The translations under genes and the position numbers were made by a program. Positions 7,970 through 15,204 of a stretch of DNA of 56,916 bases are shown here, one piece after another. Origin of the DNA: Caloramator proteoclasticus DSM 10124 (lineage in GTDB: Bacteria > Bacillota > Clostridia > Clostridiales > Caloramatoraceae); contig NZ_FQVG01000009.1 in assembly GCF_900129265.1 (NCBI RefSeq), forward strand, positions 1 through 56,916. Reading direction: 5' to 3'. Numbering within the stretch: position 1 is the first letter of the stretch; each line of letters starts with the position of its first letter. The notes below the pieces were generated by a model. It did no database searches and was not told where the DNA came from. It saw only the letters and a program-made list of their open reading frames with translations.

Positions 7970-8932
7970 ATGAAGGAAATTATTATAACTAAAAACGAAG
8001 CTGGTCAGAGACTTGATAAATTCCTAAGGAAATATTTAAAGGATATGTCACTTGGAGCTATATATAAATCAATAAGAAAAGGCGAAATAAAAATAAATAA
8101 TAAAAAACAAAGTGAAAAGTACATATTAAATGAGGGAGATATTTTAAATTTTAATATTGAAATAAGTACAGCTAAAGATAAAGAAACTAAAAAGTTTTTA
8201 GAGATTGATTATGATTTAAAGGTTGCCTATGAAGATGAAAATATATTAATTGTTGAAAAAAGACCTAATCAATTAGTTCATCCAGATGAAGGAAATGAAA
8301 TAACCTTAACAGATGAGGTATGGGCATACCTTTATGATAAGGGTGAATACAATCCTGATGAAGAAAAAACCTTTGCACCATCACCCTGCAATAGATTGGA
8401 TAGAAACACAGAAGGGCTTGTTATTTTTGCAAAAAACTATGATTCACTAAAACAAATAAATGAAGCAATAAGATTAGGTGGAATACAAAAAATATATACC
8501 GCATTGGTTAAAGGTAAAATAGCAGTTGGCGAATACGTAGGATATATAACAAAAAACGAAAGAACTAATAAAGTAATGATATTGGATAGAAAGGTAAAAA
8601 ATTCAAAAGAGATAATAACAAAAATATTAAATGTAGAATCTGTTGGAATTGCTTCGGTTATTGAAATTGATTTAGTGACAGGAAGAAGCCATCAGATAAG
8701 AGCTCATCTATCATATTTAGGCAATCCAATAGTTGGTGATCCAAAGTATGGAAACAGAAAGTTTAATAGTTTCTTCTTCAACAAATTTGGATTAAACCAT
8801 CAACTTCTTGTTGCAAATAAATTAATATTTAAAAATATCGGTGGTAATCTAAAATATCTTGAGGATAAAGTAGTTACAATGAACTTACCACCATTATTTA
8901 AAAAGATTAAAAACGACCTTTTCAAGTTCTAA
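7970..8932 (+). CDS. RluA-family pseudouridine synthase (second paralogue)
   Basis: The 320-aa protein has an S4 domain (about residues 1-65) and an RluA catalytic domain with PCNRLDRNTEGLVIFAKN and SHQIRAHLSYLGNPIVGDPKYG. It is a paralogue of the 5890-6777 product on the opposite strand. Its catalytic loop has NTEG in place of DTSG. A TTG nine codons upstream (7943) is in frame, but AGAGGTGAT before the ATG at 7970 fixes the start there. It is monocistronic, with its own promoter and a bidirectional terminator. The target uridines cannot be predicted. Confidence 0.85.
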   Translation: MKEIIITKNEAGQRLDKFLRKYLKDMSLGAIYKSIRKGEIKINNKKQSEKYILNEGDILNFNIEISTAKDKETKKFLEIDYDLKVAYEDENILIVEKRPNQLVHPDEGNEITLTDEVWAYLYDKGEYNPDEEKTFAPSPCNRLDRNTEGLVIFAKNYDSLKQINEAIRLGGIQKIYTALVKGKIAVGEYVGYITKNERTNKVMILDRKVKNSKEIITKILNVESVGIASVIEIDLVTGRSHQIRAHLSYLGNPIVGDPKYGNRKFNSFFFNKFGLNHQLLVANKLIFKNIGGNLKYLEDKVVTMNLPPLFKKIKNDLFKF

Positions 8933-8968
8933 AAAAGTGCCATAAAATTTTATGGCACTTTTTTTTTA
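8931..8968. terminator. Bidirectional terminator between convergent genes
   Basis: A perfect palindrome, AAAAAAGTGCCATAAAA paired with TTTTATGGCACTTTTTT, lies between the stop of the pseudouridine synthase and the stop of the HesB-like gene. It has A/T runs on both sides, so it can serve both transcripts. Confidence 0.9.
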
Positions 8969-9268
8969 GCAGGAACATCCACCTCTTGAATATAGTTGAT
9001 CAACAACAAACCTCTTTCCAAAAAAGGAATTCCTGTAGTCAATTATAAATCCCTTTGTATACCTTGAAAGCTCCTTATCAAATAAAACTTTAACTCCTTC
9101 AACTTCATAAACATTATCAGTATTCTTTTGCTCATCCAGAGCTAAACCAAAACTTGGGCCACCTCATCCAACACCTGCAATATAAACTCTAACTCCAATA
9201 TTTTGGTCCTTTCCTTCTAACTTTTTCTTTAATTCCTCAGCAGCAGACTGAGTAATCTTTATTTCCAT
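8966..9268 (-). CDS. HesB/IscA-like selenoprotein (in-frame TGA = Sec35)
   Basis: The frame runs from ATG 9268 (behind GGAGGTGGAAAT) to TAA 8966 if the TGA at 9166-9164 is read through, giving 100 residues. The sequence around the TGA is IAGVG-U-GGPSFGLALD and the protein ends RGGCSC. In A-type Fe-S carriers the ligands are Cys at about 35 and a CxC about 63 residues later. Here Sec35 and C98/C100 occupy exactly those places. HesB-like selenoproteins are an established family. A SECIS-like hairpin starts 17 bases after the TGA. TGA is a normal stop elsewhere in the window, so this is not a changed code. A broken gene is unlikely because reading continues for 65 conserved codons. Confidence 0.88.
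9127..9146 (-). promoter_or_regulatory. SECIS-like element of the HesB-type gene
   Basis: After the TGA the stem GCTC/GAGC, extended by TTT/AAA with one bulged A, closes a TGGAT loop (9138-9134). The loop GG lies 26 bases after the TGA. The size, position within the coding region and GG loop fit bacterial SelB-binding SECIS hairpins. The core GCTC-TGGA-N-GAGC recurs in the neighbouring selenoprotein gene. Confidence 0.7.
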
Positions 9269-9284
9269 ATTTCCACCTCCATAT

Positions 9285-9339
9285 ATACCTTATATAGGTA
9301 TTTATACTATATTATATTATCATTTAGAATAAATGTAAA
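9285..9339 (-). promoter_or_regulatory. Promoter and 17-bp operator of the HesB-type gene
   Basis: TTTACA (9339-9334), 17 bp, TATAAT (9316-9311), then the near-palindrome ATACCTATATAAGGTAT (9301-9285) at about +3 to +19, just before the ribosome binding site. The same operator (15 of 17 bases) overlaps the promoter of the next selenoprotein gene. Confidence 0.65.
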
Positions 9340-9344
9340 CAATT

Positions 9345-9503
9345 TTATTTTTCTGTTTTGTTTTTTTCGTGCTCCTCCAGAGCACGCTCATTATAATATG
9401 GATTTACACCTCATCCACATCCAGTTCTATAAACATTTCCTGATTCTTTATAATCTTTATAAATTTCTTTAATTAGTTTTTTAAATTTTTCAAGTATTTC
9501 CAT
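9345..9503 (-). CDS. Candidate 52-aa selenoprotein with a C-G-U motif
   Basis: From ATG 9503 the frame meets one TGA (9413-9411) and ends at TAA 9345. Read through, it gives a 52-residue protein: an amphipathic Lys/Glu-rich helix (MEILEKFKKLIKEIYKDYKE), then YRTGCG-U-GVNPYYNE and a charged helix. Cys29-Gly-Sec31 is a CxU redox-type motif. A hairpin with the same core as the HesB-type SECIS starts 24 bases after the TGA. The gene lies 76 bp upstream of the HesB-type gene on the same strand and shares its operator. The ribosome binding site GGGGGG is seven bases upstream. I know of no described family; function is unknown, perhaps a small redox or metal-handling partner. Confidence 0.78.
9368..9386 (-). 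promoter_or_regulatory. SECIS-like element of the 52-aa gene
   Basis: A perfect 7-bp stem, CGTGCTC/GAGCACG, closes the loop TGGAG (9379-9375). The loop GG is about 32 bases after the TGA. The core GCTCTGGA-G-GAGCA differs by one base from that of the HesB-type gene. Confidence 0.72.
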
Positions 9504-9517
9504 TATGTCACCCCCCT

Positions 9518-9538
9518 ATACCATACATAGGTATTATA
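9518..9538 (-). promoter_or_regulatory. -10 box and 17-bp operator of the 52-aa selenoprotein gene
   Basis: TATAAT (9538-9533) runs directly into ATACCTATGTATGGTAT (9534-9518). A repressor bound there would block the promoter. The ATACC...GGTAT half-sites recall CsoR/FrmR/CstR-type operators, but this resemblance is only suggestive. The -35 would fall inside the preceding terminator arm (about 9556-9561, TTTTGT). Confidence 0.6.
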
Positions 9539-9545
9539 ACATATA

Positions 9546-9590
9546 AAATAAGTAAACAAAAGGTGACTATCACCTTTTGTTTACTTATTT
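9546..9590 (-). terminator. 21-bp perfect inverted repeat terminating the nitroreductase gene
   Basis: Bases 9546-9566 and 9570-9590 are exact reverse complements with a 3-base loop. It begins three bases after the nitroreductase stop and has T-rich sequence on the exit side. Its downstream arm also overlaps the presumed -35 of the 52-aa selenoprotein gene. Confidence 0.75.
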
Positions 9591-9592
9591 AA

Positions 9593-10093
9593 TTACCATT
9601 TATTATAATGCACTCTGTCTTCATCATATCTATCTGCCTCATCCTTATATTCATCTGGATAACCTACTGCAACTATTGAAAAAGGAATTATATTGGACGG
9701 TAATCCAAAAATTTTGACTATTTCATTCACTCTATTTTCATTTGGATATACTCCAACCCATACAGTCCCAAGTCCTAAACTTACTGCCTCTAAAAGTATA
9801 TTTTGTGTAGATGCCGATAAATCCTGTACCCAAAAACCTTCATATTTTTCCTTTGTTAAATCAGCACATACAAGTATTGCAACTGGTGCCTCCTTAAGCA
9901 TCGCAGCGTGAGGGTGTGTATTTGCAATGTTGTTTAAAATATTTCTGTCATCTATAACTATGTAATGCCAAGGCTGTTCATTTCCCGCTGATGGTGCAGC
10001 CATTGCTGCATGTAAAAGTTCATTAATCTTTTCCTTCTCTACAGGTTTTGATTGATATTTTCTTATGCTTCTTCTCTTGAAAATTTCATTCAT
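9593..10093 (-). CDS. Nitroreductase-family FMN protein
   Basis: The 166-aa product begins MNEIFKRRSIRKYQSKPVE and contains AAPSAGNEQPWHYIVIDD and LGLGTVWVGVYPNE, the standard signatures of the compact nitroreductase fold. Family members bind FMN as homodimers and use NAD(P)H to reduce nitro compounds, quinones or flavins. The substrate is not deducible. AAGGAGTGATAAT precedes the ATG. It lies immediately upstream of the two selenoprotein genes on the same strand but is separated from them by a strong terminator, so it is probably its own unit. Confidence 0.85.
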   Translation of the reverse strand: MNEIFKRRSIRKYQSKPVEKEKINELLHAAMAAPSAGNEQPWHYIVIDDRNILNNIANTHPHAAMLKEAPVAILVCADLTKEKYEGFWVQDLSASTQNILLEAVSLGLGTVWVGVYPNENRVNEIVKIFGLPSNIIPFSIVAVGYPDEYKDEADRYDEDRVHYNKW

Positions 10094-10208
10094 ATTATCA
10101 CTCCTTCCTATAATTTATTTTTTCTCACAAAGTTTTTACTATACCTTGAATATATTTACTTAAACATTTCATAAAATCTATTAGATATTGTAAAAAAGGA
10201 GAGTTAAA

Positions 10209-10985
10209 ATGAACCTTATTTGGCTTGAAACTAATGGATGTTCAGGAAACATTATATCATTTTTAAACAGCGAAAATCCTTCCTTTGAATTTCTAAAACA
10301 AAGGGTAAACATAACCTTTAGCAACAGTGAAATGTACCCGTTTGGAACAAAGGCTATGGATGCTTTCTTTGATACTATAGAAAAGGGAGGTTACATTCTT
10401 GTTGTTGAGGGTGCTATTTCTACAAAGGACAACGGAAATTACAACATAATTGGCTACTACAATGACAAATATATAACTGCCCTTGAAGCTGTAAAAGTAG
10501 CTTCCGAAAATGCTAAGTTTATTATTTCTGCAGGAACCTGTTCCTGTTTTGGTGGGATTTCTGCCGCATTCCCAAATGTTTCTGAATCAAAGGCATTAAG
10601 TGAAGTTATACCAAATAAAAAAATAATAAAGATGCCTGGTTGTCCTGTATCTGGAAACTGGATGGCATCTCTACTATTAAATCTTATCGAAGGAAATCAA
10701 ATAGAATTAGACCCAATAGGAAGACCTATCTACCTCTATGGAAATACAGTCCACGATTTTTGTGAAAGAAGAACCTTTTTTGAAAGAAATATATTTGCTA
10801 AAAGAATTGGAGACGTAGGTTGCTACTTAAAGATTGGATGCGTTGGTCCCTCAACTAAGGCACCCTGTCCATATACAAGATGGAATGGGTATATAAAGTG
10901 GCCTATTGGTGTAAATTCACCTTGTATTGGTTGTTCTTCAAAGGATTTCCCTAACTATACATTATTTAAGGAGGATGAAGTGTAA
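10209..10985 (+). CDS. [NiFe] hydrogenase small subunit, compact and without a Tat signal
   Basis: The 258-aa electron-transfer subunit starts MNLIWLETNGCSGNIISFLN. Further cluster ligands appear in GTCSCFGG, PGCPVSGNW, HDFCERR, GCYLKIGC, PCPYTRWN and SPCIGCSSKDFP, enough for three Fe-S clusters. The first motif, normally CxxC, reads CSGN, so one proximal-cluster Cys is replaced by Asn, as I recall for cyanobacterial HupS-type (group 2) subunits. No twin-arginine signal is present, so the enzyme should be cytosolic. The stop codon abuts the large-subunit start, and AAGGAGG before it serves the large subunit. Confidence 0.85.
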   Translation: MNLIWLETNGCSGNIISFLNSENPSFEFLKQRVNITFSNSEMYPFGTKAMDAFFDTIEKGGYILVVEGAISTKDNGNYNIIGYYNDKYITALEAVKVASENAKFIISAGTCSCFGGISAAFPNVSESKALSEVIPNKKIIKMPGCPVSGNWMASLLLNLIEGNQIELDPIGRPIYLYGNTVHDFCERRTFFERNIFAKRIGDVGCYLKIGCVGPSTKAPCPYTRWNGYIKWPIGVNSPCIGCSSKDFPNYTLFKEDEV

Positions 10986-12284
10986 ATGGAAATAGTTTTA
11001 AGTCCTATAACCAGAATAAGTGGTTTTTTAACAATAATAGCACAGGTAGATGACAATATTGTTGTAGATGCTAAGTGTAAAGGAACAATGTTTAGAGGAT
11101 TTGAAAAATTACTCATAGGTAAACACCCTTTTGATGCAGTTTATTTAACACAAAGAATATGCGGTATTTGCTCTTCTGCCCACAGTATTGCATCAAGCCG
11201 TGCTCTTGAGGATTGTTCTTCACTAATAGTTGATTATAACAGCAGAATTATTAGGAACATTATACACGGTTTTGATATACTTCAAAACCATATTCGACAA
11301 TTTTATTTATTCTCGATACCCGATTTTGTAAATATAGAAACAGAAAACTTTAAGAGCAAAGTTCCAAGAGATTTAGAAATAAAAATAGGCGATAATTATA
11401 TTAAATCATTATATTATTCGACATTGGCACATCAGGGATTAAGTATATTAGGTGGAAAAGCTCCACATAATCACGCAATTGTTTTTGGAGGAGTTACCAC
11501 AAAACTTAATCAATATGAATATTCAAAGGCAGTTGAAATTGCAGATGAGCTTTTAAGTTTTTGTCAATATATGCTTGAGGACTACTATATTATAGAAAAA
11601 TATTATACTGAATATTTTAATATTGGTGATTCTGGTAGTAACTATTTAAGCTTCGGACTATTTGATGATACTCCTGAGTTTAACATATGTAGTAGTGGAG
11701 TTTTAATTAATAGAAAATACTCTGAACTTAATTTAAATGATTTAAAAGAATATGAGTTTGTAGATGATATTTCTTTCATAAAAGCTCCAAGATATTTAAA
11801 TCTACCTATGGAGGTAGGTCCTCTATCAAGAAATTGCATCAAAAACGGATGGGTTAAAAGCTCTACATTAGGCCGAATTAAATCAAGGGTTTATGAAGCA
11901 AAGTCAATTGCAGAAAATATAAAAAATATGCTCAAGGAAGTAGCAATAAATAAAAACTCCACAAGCAAAGATGTATTAGATGGAACTGGAATAGGCACTA
12001 CAGATACAATAAGAGGTGCTCTTTACCATAGCGTAGAGATTCAAAATAAAAAAATAAATCAATATAATATAATAACACCATCAGCATTTAACCTATCACC
12101 TACATATAATGGTATTAAAGGACCTCTTGAAAGAGCTCTTATTGGGACTTATATTGAAGACACTTCAAATCCAATTGAGATTATAAGAACCGTTCACTCC
12201 TTTGACCCCTGTGTATCTTGTGCAACTCATTTAGTAAGTAAAGATGGAGTATTATTAAATGAAAACCATTTTGTGCATAGGTAA
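10986..12284 (+). CDS. [NiFe] hydrogenase large (catalytic) subunit
   Basis: The 432-aa subunit has the L1 motif RICGICSSAHS near residue 57 and the L2 motif DPCVSCATH near the C-terminus, which together ligate the Ni-Fe site. A tail of about 18 residues follows the DPCxxCxxH motif and would be removed by the maturation protease encoded next. All four metal Cys are standard, with no selenocysteine. At 432 aa it is shorter than typical group 1 or 2 large subunits. The last 26 bp overlap the protease gene. It should oxidise or produce H2 in the cytosol; the electron partner is not encoded beside it. Confidence 0.9.
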   Translation: MEIVLSPITRISGFLTIIAQVDDNIVVDAKCKGTMFRGFEKLLIGKHPFDAVYLTQRICGICSSAHSIASSRALEDCSSLIVDYNSRIIRNIIHGFDILQNHIRQFYLFSIPDFVNIETENFKSKVPRDLEIKIGDNYIKSLYYSTLAHQGLSILGGKAPHNHAIVFGGVTTKLNQYEYSKAVEIADELLSFCQYMLEDYYIIEKYYTEYFNIGDSGSNYLSFGLFDDTPEFNICSSGVLINRKYSELNLNDLKEYEFVDDISFIKAPRYLNLPMEVGPLSRNCIKNGWVKSSTLGRIKSRVYEAKSIAENIKNMLKEVAINKNSTSKDVLDGTGIGTTDTIRGALYHSVEIQNKKINQYNIITPSAFNLSPTYNGIKGPLERALIGTYIEDTSNPIEIIRTVHSFDPCVSCATHLVSKDGVLLNENHFVHR

Positions 12285-12654
12285 TATTCTGATGCAGGAT
12301 GATGGGATAGGTATTGTAATTGGTCATATACTTAGGAAAAAGGGAATAGATTGTATAATCTGCGAAACAGATATCGCCTTTATAAATGAAGTATTAAATA
12401 GCTATGATGATGTAATTGTAGTAGATGCTGTTGACTTTAATCTACCTGCAGGAAGCTCTATTATAATTCCCCAGTTTGAATATAAACCTTTTTATAACTT
12501 TCATCACGATATATTATTTTATAAATACAAAAAAATAACGCTATATGGAATACAGGTCGAATCTATAGGCATAAACATAAATATATCTAAAAGCTTACGT
12601 TCTAATCTTAAGTTATATGTAGATGAAATTATAAAACTTTATAATTCCAAATAA
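12259..12654 (+). CDS. Hydrogenase maturation protease (HycI/HyaD family)
   Basis: The 131-aa endopeptidase starts MKTILCIGNILMQDDGIG, the family signature with its nickel-sensing acidic residue. It continues with VIVVDAVDF and a His pair (FHHD) at the expected metal site. Such proteases cut the C-terminal extension of the large subunit after nickel insertion. Its 26-bp overlap with the large-subunit gene implies coupled translation. It ends the small-large-protease operon. HypA and HypB are encoded about 22-26 kb away, and other Hyp proteins are not in the window. Confidence 0.85.
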   Translation: MKTILCIGNILMQDDGIGIVIGHILRKKGIDCIICETDIAFINEVLNSYDDVIVVDAVDFNLPAGSSIIIPQFEYKPFYNFHHDILFYKYKKITLYGIQVESIGININISKSLRSNLKLYVDEIIKLYNSK

Positions 12655-12671
12655 AATATCTATATAAATCA

Positions 12672-12701
12672 TTGACAAGCACCAAATAGTAATTGTATAA
12701 T
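12672..12701 (+). promoter_or_regulatory. Sigma-A promoter of the HprK/PEPCK-like gene
   Basis: TTGACA (12672-12677), an 18-bp spacer and TATAAT (12696-12701). A CGGAGG ribosome binding site follows before the ATG at 12743. Confidence 0.75.
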
Positions 12702-12742
12702 AATTGCAAGATTTAATTTAGAAACTTTCACGGAGGTCTCTT

Positions 12743-14485
12743 ATGTATAAAGCATTTTCATTAAGCAACAACAAAGCAATGATCAACTTTTCTTCCTACT
12801 ACTGTGACTCCTATGAAAAGGTGCTTGATAGCGAAGGATTTGAAAAGGTATTATCCTCATATCTTTCAAAATCTAAAAATACAAATACTAAAGCCTACAG
12901 ATTTATATCAGGTAAATTAGGCTCTGATGACCTATCAATTATAAACAAAGAAGTTATATCACTTTTTAAATTACTTTCTATTATGAACCTTGATGAAATA
13001 ATAAAAATAAACGAAAAATACAGCACATTTTCAAGTTATAAAGAGGAACTTATTGATTTTGTGGAAGATCTATATAGATATTGGCGTAAGATTGAAAGAT
13101 ACACACTAATATTTAACAATAAGGTTACCGAAGGACTTGAAAAAACTCGCTTTATTGAAGCAAATCAAGATTTTTCTAATTTAGTATTATCACTATATAG
13201 AAAAGTTGAAGAAAATATATTGCAAATAACCCCAAATGTATATAGACAACTCCCCGCAGGAGGCAACGCAGGCCTTGTTTTAAGTAATAATGACTGGAAA
13301 ATTCCCCCTCTGTATGAGCCACTAAAGAATATTCCTTTTATTGAAAATATCTTGCTTGATCCCCCCTTCATTGTATATCCTAAGAAGAACAAGCGAGAAG
13401 GAACATTTAAGGAAGTATTTGAAAATCCAATAAAAGATTGCAAGATTACAACAAGGCACTGGTTTTGCTTTCCTGCTAAAGTTGGGGATTTATTAGCCTA
13501 TATCTATTTTCATAGAGATTTTATGTCTCACGGAATTTCACTTTGTAATTTGTTTGAAATTGCAAAAAAGGAAGAATACCAAGGTAAAAAACCGGATATA
13601 GTATATGTATTTGGTGCAAGATGCAACTCTAATGAAACAAAAACCGTATTTTATAATGATATAGAAAACGACATTATGCTTGGTTTAGTTTCTTATAGCG
13701 ATGAGATAGATTACTTTGGATATATGAAGAAGATGACATTAACTCTTCATAATTTAATTATGCTAAAGAGGGGTTATCTACCACTCCACGGGGCAATGGC
13801 AAATATTATACTAAAAAACGGCAAACAGGCTAATGTAATTTTTATTGGAGATAGTGGTGCTGGTAAATCTGAAACCCTTGAAGCTATTAGAAATCTTAAA
13901 GCAAACTTTGTAAGTGAGCTATCTATAATATTTGATGATATGGGAACAATTAGACTAAAGAATGATGACGTTCTTGCCTATGGTACTGAAATAGGTGCCT
14001 TTGTAAGACTTGATGACCTTGACCAAGGTTATGCCTTTAAAGAAATAGATAGAAGTATTTTTATGAATCCTGATAAAACAAATGCAAGACTTATAATACC
14101 AGTATCAAGCTATAAAGAAATTATCAAGGGCCATAAAGTTGATTTATTCTTATATGCCAATAATTATGATAAGGTTGATGATGGTAATTCTATAGAATTA
14201 TTTAATGATGTTGAAAAGGCAATAGATGTTTTTAAATCAGGTAAAAGGCTTGCAAAAGGAACAACAAATGAAGTAGGTCTTGTATCATCATATTTTGCCA
14301 ATCCATTTGGACCACTTCAATGGCAAGATAGATCTAACGAATTAATTGAAATATATTTTAAAACCCTATTTGATAAAGGAATAAAGGTTGGTCAAATAAA
14401 AACACAGCTTGGAATAAAAGGTTTAGAAAAGGAAGGACCAACCCTTGCTGCGAAAGCTTTATTTGAATTAATAAATAGCCTATAA
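12743..14485 (+). CDS. P-loop protein of the HPr kinase/PEP carboxykinase superfamily
   Basis: The 580-aa protein has a long N-terminal region without clear motifs. A kinase core follows: LPLHGAMANI (about 346-355), a Walker A GDSGAGKSE (369-377) and IFDDMG (about 397). The His-Gly element ahead of GDSGxGKSE is very like HPr kinase/phosphorylase. The overall length is closer to ATP-dependent PEP carboxykinase, and relatives in Clostridia are, as I recall, annotated as PEPCK-like. Neither activity is proven by sequence. The gene is monocistronic, with a good promoter and a terminator at 14519-14555. Confidence 0.6.
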   Translation: MYKAFSLSNNKAMINFSSYYCDSYEKVLDSEGFEKVLSSYLSKSKNTNTKAYRFISGKLGSDDLSIINKEVISLFKLLSIMNLDEIIKINEKYSTFSSYKEELIDFVEDLYRYWRKIERYTLIFNNKVTEGLEKTRFIEANQDFSNLVLSLYRKVEENILQITPNVYRQLPAGGNAGLVLSNNDWKIPPLYEPLKNIPFIENILLDPPFIVYPKKNKREGTFKEVFENPIKDCKITTRHWFCFPAKVGDLLAYIYFHRDFMSHGISLCNLFEIAKKEEYQGKKPDIVYVFGARCNSNETKTVFYNDIENDIMLGLVSYSDEIDYFGYMKKMTLTLHNLIMLKRGYLPLHGAMANIILKNGKQANVIFIGDSGAGKSETLEAIRNLKANFVSELSIIFDDMGTIRLKNDDVLAYGTEIGAFVRLDDLDQGYAFKEIDRSIFMNPDKTNARLIIPVSSYKEIIKGHKVDLFLYANNYDKVDDGNSIELFNDVEKAIDVFKSGKRLAKGTTNEVGLVSSYFANPFGPLQWQDRSNELIEIYFKTLFDKGIKVGQIKTQLGIKGLEKEGPTLAAKALFELINSL

Positions 14486-14518
14486 AGTTTCCCCTTCATG
14501 CGATTTATATAAAACAGA

Positions 14519-14555
14519 AGAATCCGTGAACATATTTTGTTCACGGATTCTTTTT
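14519..14555. terminator. Terminator between convergent PEPCK-like gene and thiT
   Basis: AGAATCCGTGAACA (14519-14532) pairs with TGTTCACGGATTCT (14538-14551), with T-tracts on the plus side. It sits ten bases from the thiT stop. Confidence 0.8.
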
Positions 14556-14564
14556 GTAATTTAA

Positions 14565-15200
14565 TCAACATCTTTCAGTAGATAACCTATTTATTGCATT
14601 TTTAAATTGTGGTATAAACCCTATTACAATGCATAAAATGAGGTCTGGTAATAGATAAGTTAAATTATATACTAAAGAATACACTAATACATTTTGTCCT
14701 TCAGGTGCATAGGATGCAAAGAATATTACTCCCGAAATAACGTGGAAGAATAGCCTTCCAACCCCTCCTAACACCATACCAACAGGTATATTTTTTCTTG
14801 ATAAACCAGCAAGCCCTAACGCTCCAAAGGCAAGTGGATAGTCTATTATAACCTGTGCCCAATGAACAATATAAGGCTCTTGTATAAATTGAAGTATCCC
14901 ATAAATTGCACCTACAATTACTCCATCCTTCACTCCATAGGTATATGCAAATATAAAAAGTGGTATTAAACTTCCAAGTGTTATAGAACCACCTTGTGGA
15001 AGTTTAAAAATCTTAATGTAGGATAGCACAAAGGAAAGGGCAATACATAGACTTGCTGTTGTTATTTTTCTTGTGTCAAATTTCTTCTCCTTAGTATTAG
15101 ATTTGTTTAGATAGATTGATGTAATGGCAATAAGCACCAACGCCCCAAGAATTGCCCAAACATAGGGCTTAATCTTTAAAAGTCCTTCAAAAAAATGCAT
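14565..15200 (-). CDS. thiT: Thiamine ECF-transporter substrate-binding protein ThiT (YuaJ)
   Basis: The 211-aa membrane protein has about six helices and ThiT-like segments (GGSITLGSLIPLFIFAYTYG, VIVGAIYGILQFIQEPY, AQVIIDYPLAFGALGLAG). ThiT binds thiamine at nanomolar affinity and works with the ECF energising module encoded elsewhere. An N-terminal extension of about 45 aa with an extra hydrophobic segment precedes the core. A TPP riboswitch in the leader (15205-15333) confirms the substrate independently. AAGGAGG precedes the ATG with seven bases. Confidence 0.92.
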   Translation of the reverse strand: MHFFEGLLKIKPYVWAILGALVLIAITSIYLNKSNTKEKKFDTRKITTASLCIALSFVLSYIKIFKLPQGGSITLGSLIPLFIFAYTYGVKDGVIVGAIYGILQFIQEPYIVHWAQVIIDYPLAFGALGLAGLSRKNIPVGMVLGGVGRLFFHVISGVIFFASYAPEGQNVLVYSLVYNLTYLLPDLILCIVIGFIPQFKNAINRLSTERC

Positions 15201-15204
15201 AAAA

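Noticed and set aside
8966-9503. TGA read as tryptophan or the two genes as simple pseudogenes
   Set aside because: TGA ends several intact genes in the window (for example the gene ending at 6780 and the V-ATPase stalk gene ending at 25231), and both TGA codons are followed by matching SECIS-like hairpins with clean downstream frames.
12190-12230. Selenocysteine in the [NiFe] hydrogenase L2 motif
   Set aside because: The motif reads DPCVSC with a normal TGT codon, so the enzyme is an ordinary [NiFe] type.
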